Below are positions 32,491 through 44,270 of a stretch of DNA of 64,000 bases, piece after piece. Position 1 is the first letter of the stretch. Each line of letters opens with the position of its first letter. A model generated the notes under the pieces. The model made no database searches. It was given only the letters and a program-made list of their open reading frames with translations, and was not told where the DNA came from. Position numbers and translations under genes: made by a program. The stretch lies in assembly GCA_027924585.1 (NCBI GenBank), contig BSBM01000764.1, positions 683,501 through 747,500 on the forward strand, written 5' to 3'. This DNA is from Larix kaempferi. Its lineage: Eukaryota; Streptophyta; Pinopsida; Pinales; Pinaceae.

Positions 32491-34170
32491 CATTATTCAC
32501 ACTCTGCATTGAGTGATCTTCTGCATATCTATCTGTGCCATCTCTCGTCAGATGGGTCTACTAATATGAGCCTCAAAGTCATTCGAACTCTATGGTGAGT
32601 TTCTTCTTGTATCCATGTCATATGTGTATAGAAGCCATATTCAACCTTGTAGCAAGGGTTGAGATCCACATTACCCATGATGATCATTAAGCTCATCAAT
32701 TGACTACCGATCCTGGGAACCCATACAGAACCTGATTACATTATTAAGAGAATGGTAAAAACATCTCATCATGATTCTCTTCCTCTTTCTAAGAGAATCT
32801 CTTAACCATAAGCTTTCTATAGTGTGTTTGATTTGTAAATCCTTTTGTTGAACATCCATTGCTTGTTCATCATTCATCATGATTTTTCCTACAAATCAAA
32901 ATTAAGTACAGGATTAGTAATACTTCATAATCATCAAATCATATTGACATAATAACCTATTATGCATACAGATATCATTTACATAGTTATGCAACTAATT
33001 TGACCAATACTTTGGCACAACACTTTCCCATATCTTGTATGCATACAGTGGCTATCTAGATGCCTTCCATCTCTACCAGAACATACTATCGAGAGTGTGC
33101 ACAGCTCTCGGCATGTCAGCAAAGAGGTTTCATTCTAGACAAGCAATAATGGAATGTTTGTCCAACTTACCAATCATATGCACATTAGTAGTATACTGTT
33201 CAATGCTCTATGAATGTTTATACTCAGCATTATATATTCTAGGAATACAAATATGCATACAACCTATTACAGGCAATATCATTACTATTTCAAATAACAA
33301 CTCAAATACTTATCTTTTATGTTTGTGTGGTTGCCTCCCGCTTGATCTTCTGTATGTCTTTTGAACTTCTATTCATTCTGTACCACTGTGCATGCTCAAG
33401 AGTCATCCTCATGATCTCATGCACAAACATACACTCATTAGTATATTCTAAATGCTATCAAAACATTATAGTACTAAATAATCTTGAAAATGTATAGTCA
33501 TGATTATAGTTAATAAACATTAGTATTCAAGATTTCAGGGAAGTCTTCTTTTACTCATGCATATCATCAATCAAGATAAAAGATATAATATGCATAATCC
33601 CTTTATTACTAACTTTATGAATAAGCATAACCAATCATACCAAGTATACTTATATAAGGGATCCTAACACAAGGTAAGATTCATGGGAAACATACCTGGA
33701 TTAGTATACCTACTTGGTTATGTACAACACACCTAAACAATCTCTTCAATGATTTAGAGATCCTGAGCTAGAACCTGCATGTCTCATAGGTTAAGCATAA
33801 TATAACAAAGTCATACATACCTCGTAAGTAGAACAAAGATTATGGATGAGTCTTTGTCTTCATGTTTTCATGGTCATGGAACCTGATTTGTCTTTTGTGA
33901 TGTACCTGTATCTTGTTAGCAGACAACATCAACCTCACACAACATCATAATGCATTAGTACAATCATAAGTGTCAACACCCTAACCAAGAATATCTTCTA
34001 TCATGCATTCATAATTTTGTTAAGGTTATACGACAAATCTAAAATCAAAATTGTACTAACTGTAATAACATGAAGACAAACATACCATAAACTTAATCAT
34101 GGAAAAATATTGAAACATACCTCGATGAGTCATACCTGTCGAGATCGCTTGTATTCTTCTTATGTAAGGC
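32491..34170 (-). other. Unassigned insert replacing gag-PR-IN in copia-2
   Basis: This 1.7 kb lies where gag, protease, integrase and the first half of RT should be. I see no retroelement motif. Short exon-like segments are present on the minus strand: one of about 66 codons at 32529-32731, another (NDEQAMDVQQKDLQIKHTIE) near 32,890-32,750 preceded by a T-rich stretch ending TTTGTAG, and one (RDGRHLDSHCMHTRYGKVL) near 33,070-33,010. Splice-like signals border them, including ATTGGTAAGT near 33,170. This could be a captured host gene fragment or non-coding filler. Not proven. Confidence 0.4.
32529..32731 (-). other. Exon-like open segment inside copia-2
   Basis: The minus strand reads GSVWVPRIGSQLMSLMIIMG, then YKVEYGFYTHMTWIQEE and MTLRLILVDPSDERWHR before a TAG at 32529-32531. 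Further in-frame codons (ICRRSLNAECE) lead to a second stop next to the RT remnant. It follows an AG in a splice-acceptor-like context (TGTAATCAG at about 32,732). The composition is protein-like, but I recognise no family. It may be an exon of a captured gene. Confidence 0.35.
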
Positions 34171-35596
34171 CTTATCCTCATCTCCCTCTGAGACAGGAAC
34201 TTCTTCACTTATGCAGGTGACCAATCCATCTTCTTCTAGGATTAACCCAATCCACTTGATTTGCAAGAACTGGACCTGGAGCTGGATATGGGTTTGTCAG
34301 AGAAACCCAAAAAATTCAAACTTTGAATTTCAAACTTCCGAAAGGATAGAAATATGCGCCTTGATGAGCTGATCAAACTGGTATATTCAGAATTTGAAAA
34401 CTGCAAAGTTTTACTCCTCAATTTTGCCTTTGAAACTTTCGGATTCACTGGACGTGACCCTGAACTGGGGTTTGATGAAGCCCACTCTTTTTCCCCATCA
34501 AAAGGTTTGATCCAAAGCTCTAAGATTCTATTTTTCTGAGGAGCTTCCAGCCGTGGTCACAGATTTCAAAAATTCCCATTTTTACAGAAGCCCTAATTTT
34601 CCACTTTTCTGATCAAAGTCTCGAACTAGGGTCTAATCAAGCCCGGCCTTCTGCCCAACCAAAAATTCTGATCTTGGTCTCTAAATTTCTATTTTGATGA
34701 GTAGCATCCAGCCGTGGTCTCCGATTACAAAAATTCCAACTTTCTTCAAAGCCCTAAATTCCGGAAGCCATGAATGAAGGTACCAACAAATAATTCTGTT
34801 TTGATAGAAATATGTACCTGATTGTTTCTGGTGTAACTCCGAAATTTTTGATCCACAGGGTCTGAAATTTTTTTCTAAGATAGCCTGACCTGTTAACTTT
34901 CCATCCTGATAGGTCTGACCTCAATTGGATGTTCTGAGAGAGAGTTATGCCAAATGTCGCAACGTGACCTGTTTTGGGAAAATACAGGAGAGCGAACTTG
35001 TACGGCGTGACACGTGTCACTGTTTGACCTTCGGCCTCTGAAAAAGTTTTCTGAGATAGCTTGGCCTGTTATATTTCCATCCTGACAGGTCTGACCTCAA
35101 TTGGATTTTCTGAGAGAGAGTTATGCCAAGTGTCGCAACGTGACCTGTTTATGGGATAATACAGGAGAGCGAACTTGTACGGCGTGCCACGTGTCACTGG
35201 TTCAACTTCGGCCTCTGAAAAAGTTTTCTGAGATAGTACAGTCTGTGTACTACCTTTCACGTTTCACGAAATTTCATTTGGAGCTTCCTAGCCCAAGTTA
35301 TGACCTTTTTCCCAAGGTCACCTGATTTTGACTCAGATCTGGAAGAGGCAGAAAACCCTCTATTGTACAGATCATAAATCCCAAAGTACAACGAATTAGA
35401 GGTTGTCCTTTGGACACAAGGTACCTGGAGATTTTAGATTCGTCCTGTAACAATTTCAGATCCAAACACTTCGCCAAAACGGATTTATAGCGAAAGTGCT
35501 ACGATGACTGGTTTTTGCTATGTAAAACCCTAACCTTCAAATTGTTGTAAGTAAAGCAAGTGTCTTTAGTGCCATACCTTGTCTTCCTTCAGGTTA
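34171..35596 (-). repeat. copia-2 leader with two sets of tandem duplications
   Basis: Set A: a block of about 161 bp containing CCAGCCGTGGTC and AAAAATTCC starts near 34,440 and again near 34,600 (the CCAG core at 34,547 and 34,708). A related block occurs in the copia-1 leader. Set B: a 176-bp unit with TTTTCTGAGATAG, GACCTCAATTGGAT and GAGCGAACTTGTACGGCGTG, with anchor positions 34,879, 35,055 and 35,231, so two full copies and a partial third. No reading frame of interest is seen. Confidence 0.85.
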
Positions 35597-35608
35597 GCTC
35601 TGATACCA
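35597..35608 (-). other. Primer-binding site of copia-2, initiator-Met tRNA
   Basis: The minus strand TGGTATCAGAGC, immediately next to the 5' LTR end, is a perfect 12-base match to the complement of the initiator-Met tRNA 3' end. Confidence 0.96.
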
Positions 35609-36213
35609 TGTTAAAATTCAATATGCTACGACAGAAAATAGCAGCATTACATTCCATTTTCACAATAATAGCATATACAGGATCACTGAAGAAACAACAA
35701 GCACAGCATAAACACAAGAGACAGAGATTTATCCTGGGAAACCCTCATGGGGTAGAAAACCCAGCAAAGCTTCCTCAATATAGATGACCAGCAATATACA
35801 AAGATGAAACCCTGAGACATGATCTCCTCCTCCACAATAGCAGACCTCTCCTCCACAAGTGCGCTATCCTCAAGTGTGTGAGTGAGTCAAATGAGGAACA
35901 CACCTCCTCTATTTATACACTACACTGACATGTATTTTACATAGGTACACGTAGTCTCGTATTTAACCAATGGGTTAAATACCCCACTACAACTGACTGG
36001 GCCGACCCCTCTAGGGTGGTCTAATAACCCTTTGACCCACATAACACATAAAGGGCCGACCTCCACTAGGGAAGTCTAATAACCCAAGTTACCACATTCT
36101 GACGGAGGAATAAACATCTCCGGATATACAATAAGATCTTTACGGAGGAATGAAACATCTCCGGAATAATAAAGTACAATTATAATATTCTTTGAAGTTA
36201 CAATATCTCAACA
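35609..36213 (-). repeat. 5' LTR of copia-2 (605 bp)
   Basis: Equal in length to the 3' LTR, with about four substitutions. It is followed by the TTATG duplication (36214-36218). A TATA-like GTATAAATAG lies in the minus orientation at about 35,909-35,918. Confidence 0.96.
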
Positions 36214-36218
36214 TTATG

Positions 36219-39085
36219 CATTGAATCTAGACAATGAATTCAATGCATCAAATATTGATGATATTAAATATTCCTATCATGTACATTGAATTAAGAAAAT
36301 GTATTGGGTATATTGAATATTGATGATATCAAATAGTGATTAAAATTTAGGGTTGAGGTTTATTTTGAATTGTCCAATAACATCCTATTTTTGTCAACAA
36401 CAATCTAACACTCTTTGATAATGTAAGCATTGACCTCATCCCATTATACAATCGTCCTTACACACTTTCCTTAAGGTTTTATATTCTTTTGATATAATTT
36501 GGGGTTTTAAAATGGTGAATATTTAAAAGTATTTTCATTTTTCTAACTCTTATTTAATAAATGAGAGTTTAATCTTCCAATGTTTACAATGAGTTTGATT
36601 TACAATAATGAAAAAAATGAAAAGTTCTACTTAAAAATATGGCGTAATCCAATCTTCTAAATGCTATTTTTACTCTAAAAAAATTGGTTTATGTGAATAA
36701 AGCTTCACCAAATCATCACATTTGAATTTATTAGGGACATATAATGGTTAAGAACATGTGTTTCCTTCTATGAGGTTACATGTTCAAATCTAGAGAGGAG
36801 TAGGGTATGTACACTTCAATAGAATTTATTAGTCAAATCACTTCATGGAAGGGTTCCCTTGGCCCATAAACAAGGGGATCTCATTCATCAATTTGGTGTT
36901 TCGCTAGGCCATGATCTTAAAAATAGATTATTATTATTACTAGTAGTAGTAGTAGTAGTATTATCATTATTAATGCATAACCTTTAGGTAAGTCCATGCA
37001 CTATTCTTTTCTTTTTATATTTACACAATTACTAGGAAAGCCATTGTTGCCATTCCACCCCTTCATTTTCTATGCTTAGCCAAGAAGGTATAGGTTTGAA
37101 ATCAAGCCACATCCAAAGTCCTTTTCAACCAAAAAAACACATAATTTCAACTCCCTACAAACAAAATAAACCAAGATGATATTTGAATACATTGCTAGTT
37201 TTCCAAAGCTGCCATGCATTTTCTACAAAGTTATATTAAAACCCTTACATTCCATGAGTGAAATAATTAGGAAATAGTGGGAATGAAGTCCCTGCCATCT
37301 TTAGTTTCATTCTCTCCCAATTTTGCAAGGATATCATAAGGATTTGAGATCATTGGGGATTCTAACACAACATGCAACCATTGGTTCAGTTCCCAAATGT
37401 CAAATTCCTATTAGAATCTTCTAGTAATCCATTTTCCTTGGAGTTGAGAAGTGGGGGGAAACATGCTACTCTGCCTTTTTAGAAAGATGAGAAATATTGA
37501 GAGGGTACACAACTTGCTTGCCCATGATTGAGGATGACTACTCAGATTTCAACCCTCCTAGCATACTTCTCTTAGGGGTTGTGCTTTCAAAGAAGCAACT
37601 AAATTAATGCTTTGATTATTCTTATGTGCTACTTGTGTCCAACCTTCCTCAATATCATTTTTATCTTGAGGAGAAAACTTGTCTAAGTCTAAATGGTAGG
37701 ACGGTAGGTGGTACCACAACACCATTAAGACATTGGGATGAATTTTGTGATCCAAACTTTGGCATTAGAAATAGGTATTCAATGACTTGAAGCATCTAAT
37801 AGTTTCTTCATCATATTATCCCCAACCTTTATGGTGATGCATTCCTTATAGTCCTTAACCAAGTTGGTTTGGAGACAAACCATGCATTGATGTATAAGAC
37901 TAAAAAAAAGAAGACAATGACAAATTAACTTGCTAGCAGGCATCAATTTGCACTAAAAAAATGCAAAAACTACATGTGTAGACCATGAAACTCAATGTAT
38001 TACATTGGGAGAGAGTTGGATAGATTGGAGATTATCCAAAATGGATCATTGTATAAATTTTCATCTATTTTGGTACCTTTTGGGTGGATTTATTGACTTA
38101 TAGGGCCCATTTTAGGGATAGCTCTCATTTTGGTGATTTGGGGTCCAAAAACGTATGGAGCTTGTTTGAGGCCTTAAATGATAATTTTTGGGGTTGAAAC
38201 CTTGGGAACAAATTTCACAACCTCTCGACATTGTTCTACATGTTGAGAGTAGTGACATGAATATTAACTCAATTGGAGTGTGTATGTGGAAGGTATTCTT
38301 CCCACATTCTGACCTATCTTGTTAACCACCACGATATTGAGTGGATGCCATGTCATTCATATTAATCACACACGTTGGGAAAGTCACATGTGGAATATCA
38401 AGAAGATTCTATAGGGTCCAAAACCCTAACCCTAATTGGGATTTCATGCATACAAAAACCCTAACCTTAACCCTCGACAACTATTAGGAATGTTAAACAC
38501 TAGGCCACTAGGAAAGGAAGGGATTCCATTCTCATTATATTGTTTATTGTTCCATAGTTGAGTATCATATCTGAGAATGGGATATTGAAGCATGATAGAG
38601 CAAGTATAAGATCTTGTAAAATCCATGCAAGCCACAATGTCCATGGAAACTCCATAGTGAGTACACTTTCTTTGTATTTTCATTTCACAACTAAGAAGAA
38701 AATAGCAAAGGCATAGGCCTCAACTTCTAGCTAGTTTTTTTCTCATACTAGGTTTTCCTAGGGTACATCTTATGTTCATTGTGTGATGGTGTGTTATTTT
38801 CTTAGCTTCTTTCATTTTAGTCTTTGTTGATTTAGTATTTCATGCATTAAGCTAGTAACATTAAATTTGAATCTAAAGTAAAACATTACAAATAAGAAAT
38901 TTTAGAATTAAGATACGTTGCGATGAACTATTCCAATGGAATATCCACAACAATTTAGAGATCATAATGGTATTAAAGAAACTTTATTTGGATTTTCTAA
39001 GAGAAGTTGTAGGATCTGGGAATTGGCATAAGAAAGAAGTCTCAATACCATGGCCATGGAAAATGAGTATAGTAACAATCCATGA
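36219..39085. other. AT-rich region, mostly without recognised features
   Basis: No gene was recognised. A minus-strand frame at 37558-37755 (65 codons, with DKNDIEEGWTQVAHKNNQS) is weakly like a LINE ORF1 linker, but nothing around it supports this. A possible SINE is listed separately. Confidence 0.5.
36728..36965 (+). repeat. Possible tRNA-derived SINE with (TAG)n tail
   Basis: An A-box-like ATGGTTAAGAACATG near 36,743 and a B-box-like TGTTCAAATCT near 36,781 are about 35 bp apart, as in a Pol III promoter. The sequence ends in a simple repeat (TAGTAGTAGTAG, 36,940-36,960), as plant SINEs often do. No target duplication was confirmed. Weak call. Confidence 0.25.
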
Positions 39086-39733
39086 GTTAGATGAGATATT
39101 TTAAAAGATGGAAGTATAAGTCCTTGATATCTATCGCAATATGGCCATCATCATGACAACTCTAGAGAACAAATTTGGATGTTAGGGAGTTTGGTAGATT
39201 TAACTCAAAAGTTGGTCTCGACAAGAAATATAGAGATAACAAATCTACCTAGAAAAGGAGAAGAAAAAATATCCAACGAAAGAGAGAACAAGTTCTAGTG
39301 CCATCACTTCTTCTCAATCTATTTTTAAAGTGGATGTGAAAGTGGACATCAATACCTACCAAGGTGAGATTGATGTTGTTAAATTGAGTCAATGGTTGAA
39401 AAAATTACAAATTTATTTAAGTTCCCATAACATAGGAGAATAGAAAAAGATTTCATTTTCCTTACTAAAGTTATAGGGCCATGCCCATACTTGGTGGGAA
39501 AGTCACACCAAGGCACTTAGGCTAGAGAGTGATCCCCGGGTAACTAAGTGGAAGGTGTTTAAAACCATCATTAAGTCTAAGCTCTACTTATTGGGTATGA
39601 AGAGAACCAATGGATCTATTGGAATTACTTCCAATAGAAGAAAGTGTAGAGTATGCAAGAGTACACCATCAATTTTGGAAAAATGGCCATTATGTTGGAT
39701 ATATCTCCCAAGAGATAAGATGTGCTCCTCAAG
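39086..39733 (+). pseudogene. Decayed Ty3/gypsy Gag, 5' part
   Basis: The plus strand, in changing frames, shows YRNMAIIMTTLENKFG (Gag start region), VDINTYQGEIDVVKLSQWLK, TWWESHTKAL and, after a frame change, EENQWIYWNYFQ and QEYTINFGKMAIMLDIS. These follow the order of a plant Ty3 Gag capsid region. There are several stops and shifts. It ends exactly at a solo LTR insertion (target TCAAG 39729-39733) and resumes at 42483. Confidence 0.7.
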
Positions 39734-42482
39734 TGTCATGTCTCCAGTGAACGCTGTGGCCTATTGCAACCAAGTGGGATCTTTTTCTTTCTTCCTACTT
39801 CTGATACCAAGACATTATTGTCTAATACCGAGTTATTTTGTTTCGCAACATTCTGTGCCACATGCTCTTAACTCATTGTGTGACACATATTGTGCACACA
39901 ATACTTTAATCTATGTGAACTTCCGCACTTACCACTTTCTTTACTACAAATCTATGCTGCACTCACAAAGACAAAACTCCGCGTGATCCTCTGTGCAACT
40001 GCCTTCAATCAGTGCACATCTACTGCCGCACATTATAACTGACATGTGGCCAACCACTGCGCAGTATAACCAAATTATGACAACTTATCTTGCATTTCCA
40101 ATTCATTGGATACCTGCAAAGTTAACACTATATACATAATGGGACTTCATATACATACAATCATCTATATGAAATAAATTCACATTCATAATCATTATAT
40201 ACACCATGCATCTCATCATTCATTCAGATCATCATTCATACAATGGAACTGAATACCAACAATAAAACATAACGTAACACTTATCTTGAATGAAGCTTCT
40301 TTGAGCAACTGACTGCACAGCAGAAACATTCCACCCAAAAGTAGGCATTATGTCTAGCATATACTCATTTTTCTAAGAGGACACCCCCACATTGGGCATG
40401 ATTACCTTAAGGAAATGGGAACTATCCATAGCTCTCTCCCACAGTCAAATAGGCACAACGCCACAACCAAGCCATCCTTTGTTGGGTTAACATGATGTTA
40501 CAGTCATCCAGACTCAATTCTCAATCCAATCCAACCTCTGCTGGGTTAACATGATTTCAAGGTACTAGAGGGGAAATGCAAACTAATGACTCACCCCATA
40601 TTTAAAAGCACCTCATGCAGGATCAATTAGTTTGGGGTCCATAATACCATCCCCACACAACACTAAGAAGGTACACCTTCACCACTCAACAGTCCCTCAG
40701 GCATCACCTTCATCTAGTTTCTATACTAGTGTGTGTGTAGAAAGACCACCCAAATCCTGCTATTCCACCAGGAGGTCTCAGGATTCTCTAGTTTCTTATC
40801 TAGATCCACACTCTATACCACTCTAGTACTAAATATTGGCAATCAACCTCACACAAACTCAGTTAGTTTAGGGTCCACAATACCCGCCCCACACAACACT
40901 GCGTAGGTGCTATTCTAGTGTGTGCATAGAAATACCACTCAAACCTCGCTATTCTGTTGGGAGGTACCACAACCACTATTGGATATCAAACCACTCAGTT
41001 CTAAACACTTTATCCAGTTCTCAGGGATAAAAAAAAATCAAGTAGGAAAAACAATAAGATCTAGTTTACCTCCAGAACCATAGACACCTCATGCAGAATT
41101 AGTTAGCTTGGGGTCCACAATACTCGCCCACACAACATCAAGAAGGTACCCCTTCACCACTCAATGGTCCCTTGGTTGTCACCTTCCTCCATGTGCTATA
41201 CCAGTGTGGTAGAAAACCATCTGAACCCCAGATCATTTTCCTACATGCTTTGTTTTCCTAAGGCTTACATATATTTGTTGTGCAAAACGAATGTCTCTAA
41301 GGAAATTACTTCAGTCACTTTCCAACAAACCACTATGTTACAACCATACTCACATAAGAACACACTTAGGATGACTCAACGTAAAAAAAATGGGGCTTCC
41401 TAGGCACGTGACTGAGGATTCACGATGCTTCACCACTCTATTACCACTCTGCCGAGACTTACTTAGACACTTCTGGCCAGAATAGGCTCTGTCACATAGG
41501 TCTTCGACACAAAATCAACATGCTCAGGCTCAAGCTAACAACTAGGTAATTTGATACAACTTTGCTTCCTAGATCCAAAGAAGAACACATAGCAAGTGAT
41601 TTATCCAGTTCCCTTCTCGACTCACAATCATGACCATGAACCAGAACTTAATTCCATTCTCCACTCTATCATTGTTCAGGTTCGACTTCCTCTCAAGCAC
41701 ATGTTGACTCTTTCTCCTAAGAGAGAATTGGATAGATTGTTCGATGGATGGATGAGTGAAGAATAATCAAAATGAATTCCTCTCTAGATAGGGTGAGATA
41801 GATACACCCACGAAGGATCGAGTTAATTGACCATGCAACTTCATTAACCAGATGAAAAACTATTGACATGGTGACTAACAGACTCGTTGACAGGCTATTG
41901 CGCCATCCCCAACAGATAGGTAATTTAAGGATGACATCAATGCAATTGATCGCTTACCCAATAAGCAATCCCCATTCTTAGTTTTGCAGGGCGATTGAAA
42001 CAAGGAATTGGCACTACTCTATCACAAGGAACTCAGACTAAAGCCTTCCTTTCCCCAAGACAATAATTGTCTCAACTACCTTCCTCTTGGAAGCATTAAA
42101 TTATTGGGGCACATGAGTCAATCTGACATCTGATGGTTCCTCAGTCCTCTCTAGGACACTTGTCTCTCATCTATTGGCTTCATGGATTGAATACATCCCT
42201 CCCTAAACTTAGGATAATCATGCCCCTTGATCTTGTTTCCTTGCACAGTCAAGTGTGGATTTATTTATTATTTTCATGCACATGTACATCATTTTACATT
42301 GCCAATGTGCTTTGACCAATGCATGGTTTCCTAACCATATACCTTGCTGATATTCACACACACACACACACACACACACTTGATATGTCCATGGTAGGGC
42401 CTTTCCTTGATATCCTCACCTTGTTCCATCAATTACATCATTTACATAACTTATGTCGAGGGTCGAAACTAGGGACATTACA
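39734..42482 (-). repeat. Solo LTR (2749 bp) inserted in the decayed Ty3 gag
   Basis: It is bordered by a perfect 5-bp duplication TCAAG (39729-39733 and 42483-42487). The termini are inverted: TGTCATGTC at the left and GACATTACA at the right, eight of nine bases complementary. On the minus strand it begins TGTAATGTCCCTAGTTTCG, a common start of plant Ty3 LTRs, hence the strand call. No internal gag/pol is seen. A (CA)n run lies at 42354-42380. Gag sequence continues across it in phase, so the ends are well fixed. Confidence 0.8.
40625..41175 (-). repeat. Three degenerate direct repeats inside the solo LTR
   Basis: Segments near 40,625, 40,859 and 41,099 share AGTTTGGGGTCCACAATAC and CACACAACA...AAGGTAC...CTTCACCACTCAA. 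Spacing is about 234 and 240 bp, suggesting an old triplication within the LTR. Confidence 0.7.
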
Positions 42483-42860
42483 TCAAGCATCTGGGAGGCC
42501 TACACATTGATTTAAGAAGGAAAGTGATGCTCTTCAAACATAATATAATTGATGAGGAATGTGTGCAAGTACAATATATTCTATGAAATATGGGTAATAA
42601 TAAAGGAAAACCAAGTGGTTTTAACTGAAATATCACCAAGATGCTTCCAAGGAGGGAAAGCAGTGGAAAGGAAAGGACAAGAAGACAACAAGCATTGCAC
42701 ATTATTGCAAGGATCCAAACAACCACTATAACCATTGTAATCTCAATGGTCACATTGAAGATAAGTGTTGAATCTACAACTAGAGTTGAATCCAATTAAT
42801 AATTGCAACAAGGATGCTAAGAAGAAGAACATGTTAGCCATGGATTTAAGAAACTAGGAA
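42483..42860 (+). pseudogene. Decayed Ty3/gypsy Gag, 3' part with zinc-knuckle remnant
   Basis: It resumes after the TSD with HLGGLHIDLRRKVMLFKHNI and DEECVQVQYIL, the conserved end of the capsid. A basic linker follows, then HYCKDPNNHYNHCNLNGHIE with DKC, a CCHC knuckle remnant. NNCNKDAKKKNMLAMDLRN lies before the protease. Frameshifts and stops are present. Confidence 0.75.
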
Positions 42861-42899
42861 GAGAGAAACTTAGATGTAGAATAAAAAATTGTCTACAAT

Positions 42900-43530
42900 A
42901 TAATTGAAAGGAGGTAAAATTGAGTCTCCATCCCAAAGAAGAGATGGTTATGAGTAAAATATTCCATATTAAGATCGTGTCCATTAAGAAAATAAAAGCG
43001 GATGCTCTATTTGATTCTATTTCATAGACCAACCTCATACAAAAGATCTAGTCAACAATCTTGGTTTGGAATTTCATGACCATCCTCACCCATATCCATT
43101 GGTATGAGAAAATAAGTATGCAGATATTAGGGTCATTAAGTAGGGTAAGATCATTTTTTCTATAAGTGTAAATTATATTGAGGAGTGGAGATAGATGTAG
43201 TACCTCTTGATGGGTGTGGTGTATTGTTTAGAAACCCCCTCATGTAGATGAGATATGTAATATTCGTGAGGAGAGAAAACCAATACTACTTAATCAAGGA
43301 TCGTTGGAATTTATTTGTCATCAATGCACACAAAGGTAAATCCAAGATCTCTCTTGTAAATGCTAACCAAGATAAGAAATTTATTAGTTCAAGTAGGAAG
43401 TTTTTATCATCTTCATAAGAGAGAATCAATCAAGATATGAAACAATAAAAGTAAAGGAATATATGGATGGATGTATTAAAGAACATAAAAATTAGTTGGA
43501 GGAGATTTTACAAGTGTACAAATAAGTATT
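42900..43530 (+). pseudogene. Decayed Ty3 protease and RT-N linker
   Basis: Fragments such as KADALFDSIS (the protease active-site region, DSGA-type replaced), DLVNNLGLEFHDHPHPYPL and EIDVVPLDGCGVLF match the order of a Ty3 protease. Stops are frequent, and the catalytic Gly/Ala are lost (DSIS). Confidence 0.6.
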
Positions 43531-44270
43531 GTAGGTGCCTAAGTGGTTACCACCCAAGAGGGAAGTGGAGCATGTGAGATACAATTTCTACCACACTCCC
43601 CGTTTCCAAAGATTGGTTTGTACATATAGTCCAGATTGGAAATTTATGAAGTGAAGAAACAATTGCAACAACTAATGAAGTTGTGAGTAATTCAACCAAG
43701 AACCTCACCTTATGGGTCACTTATCATTAGTACCCAATAAGGATGGGACTTGGATAATTTCTATTAACTACAAAACTTTCAATAAGATCACCCTCAAGAA
43801 TCAATACCCTCTACCTAGGATCAATGATTTACTATATTAGTTGCAAAATGCCAAGCACTTCACCAAGTTGGAGTCTTTGTGTAATAGTGTACTTATATGA
43901 CATATCGGTTTATATCTATACATGGGAAAAACATATATCACATATCATGTAGGTGTTAGAGACATTGAAAAAGAATCATTTGTTGGAAAACCCTAAGAAA
44001 TATGAATTTTCTCACTAGTCATTAGTGTATTTTTTCTATGTGAGTGGTAGAAGGGAACTCAAGATAGATCCGATGAAGATGTATGCCATTCTCAAGTGGA
44101 CTACTCCTACTAATGTCACTTATAATGTTGGGAGCATTGTGGGGTAGCATAGTACCTACATAATTTTATAGGATCCTTTTCAATTGTGGATACGCCACTC
44201 CATACCATATCATCTAGTGGTAATAGCTTCCAATGGGGGAAGAACCAATGAAAATATTTTGAAAAGATGA
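43531..44270 (+). pseudogene. Decayed Ty3 reverse transcriptase, internally deleted
   Basis: KDGTWIISINYKTFNKITLK and NQYPLPRINDLLY mark the N-terminal RT blocks, followed by LQNAKHFTKLESL. Motifs A to C, including the catalytic aspartates, are missing: the sequence jumps near 43,890 to the thumb region with KNHLLENPKKYEFSH-like and ELKIDPMKMYAILKWTTPTN. This is a deletion of about 100 codons relative to the family. Confidence 0.75.

Larger units (their letters stand above)
28539..36213 (-). mobile_element. Ty1/copia element copia-2: young, non-autonomous, tandem-repeat-rich
   Basis: It has two 605-bp LTRs (28539-29143 and 35609-36213) with about four mismatches by eye, a perfect TSD TTATG (28534-28538 and 36214-36218), an initiator-Met PBS (35597-35608) and a polypurine tract (29144-29153). 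Inside are four tandem-repeat arrays, a pol remnant limited to the RT C-terminal half and RNase H, 1.7 kb of unassigned sequence, and a leader with tandem duplications. Gag, protease, integrase and the RT N-terminal half are absent. It must have been copied with proteins supplied by a related element. Confidence 0.95.

Noticed and set aside
37558-37755. Possible LINE ORF1 fragment (NDIEEGWTQVAHKNN)
   Set aside because: The resemblance is limited to a low-specificity linker phrase. No endonuclease, RT or poly(A) tail is found nearby.
38421-38470. AACCCTAACCCTAA telomere-like motif
   Set aside because: Only about two units, plus one degenerate pair nearby. Such telo-box motifs are common in plant DNA and do not show a telomere or an interstitial telomeric array.
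42354-42380. (CA)n microsatellite as a regulatory site
   Set aside because: A simple dinucleotide run within a solo LTR. Nothing suggests function.
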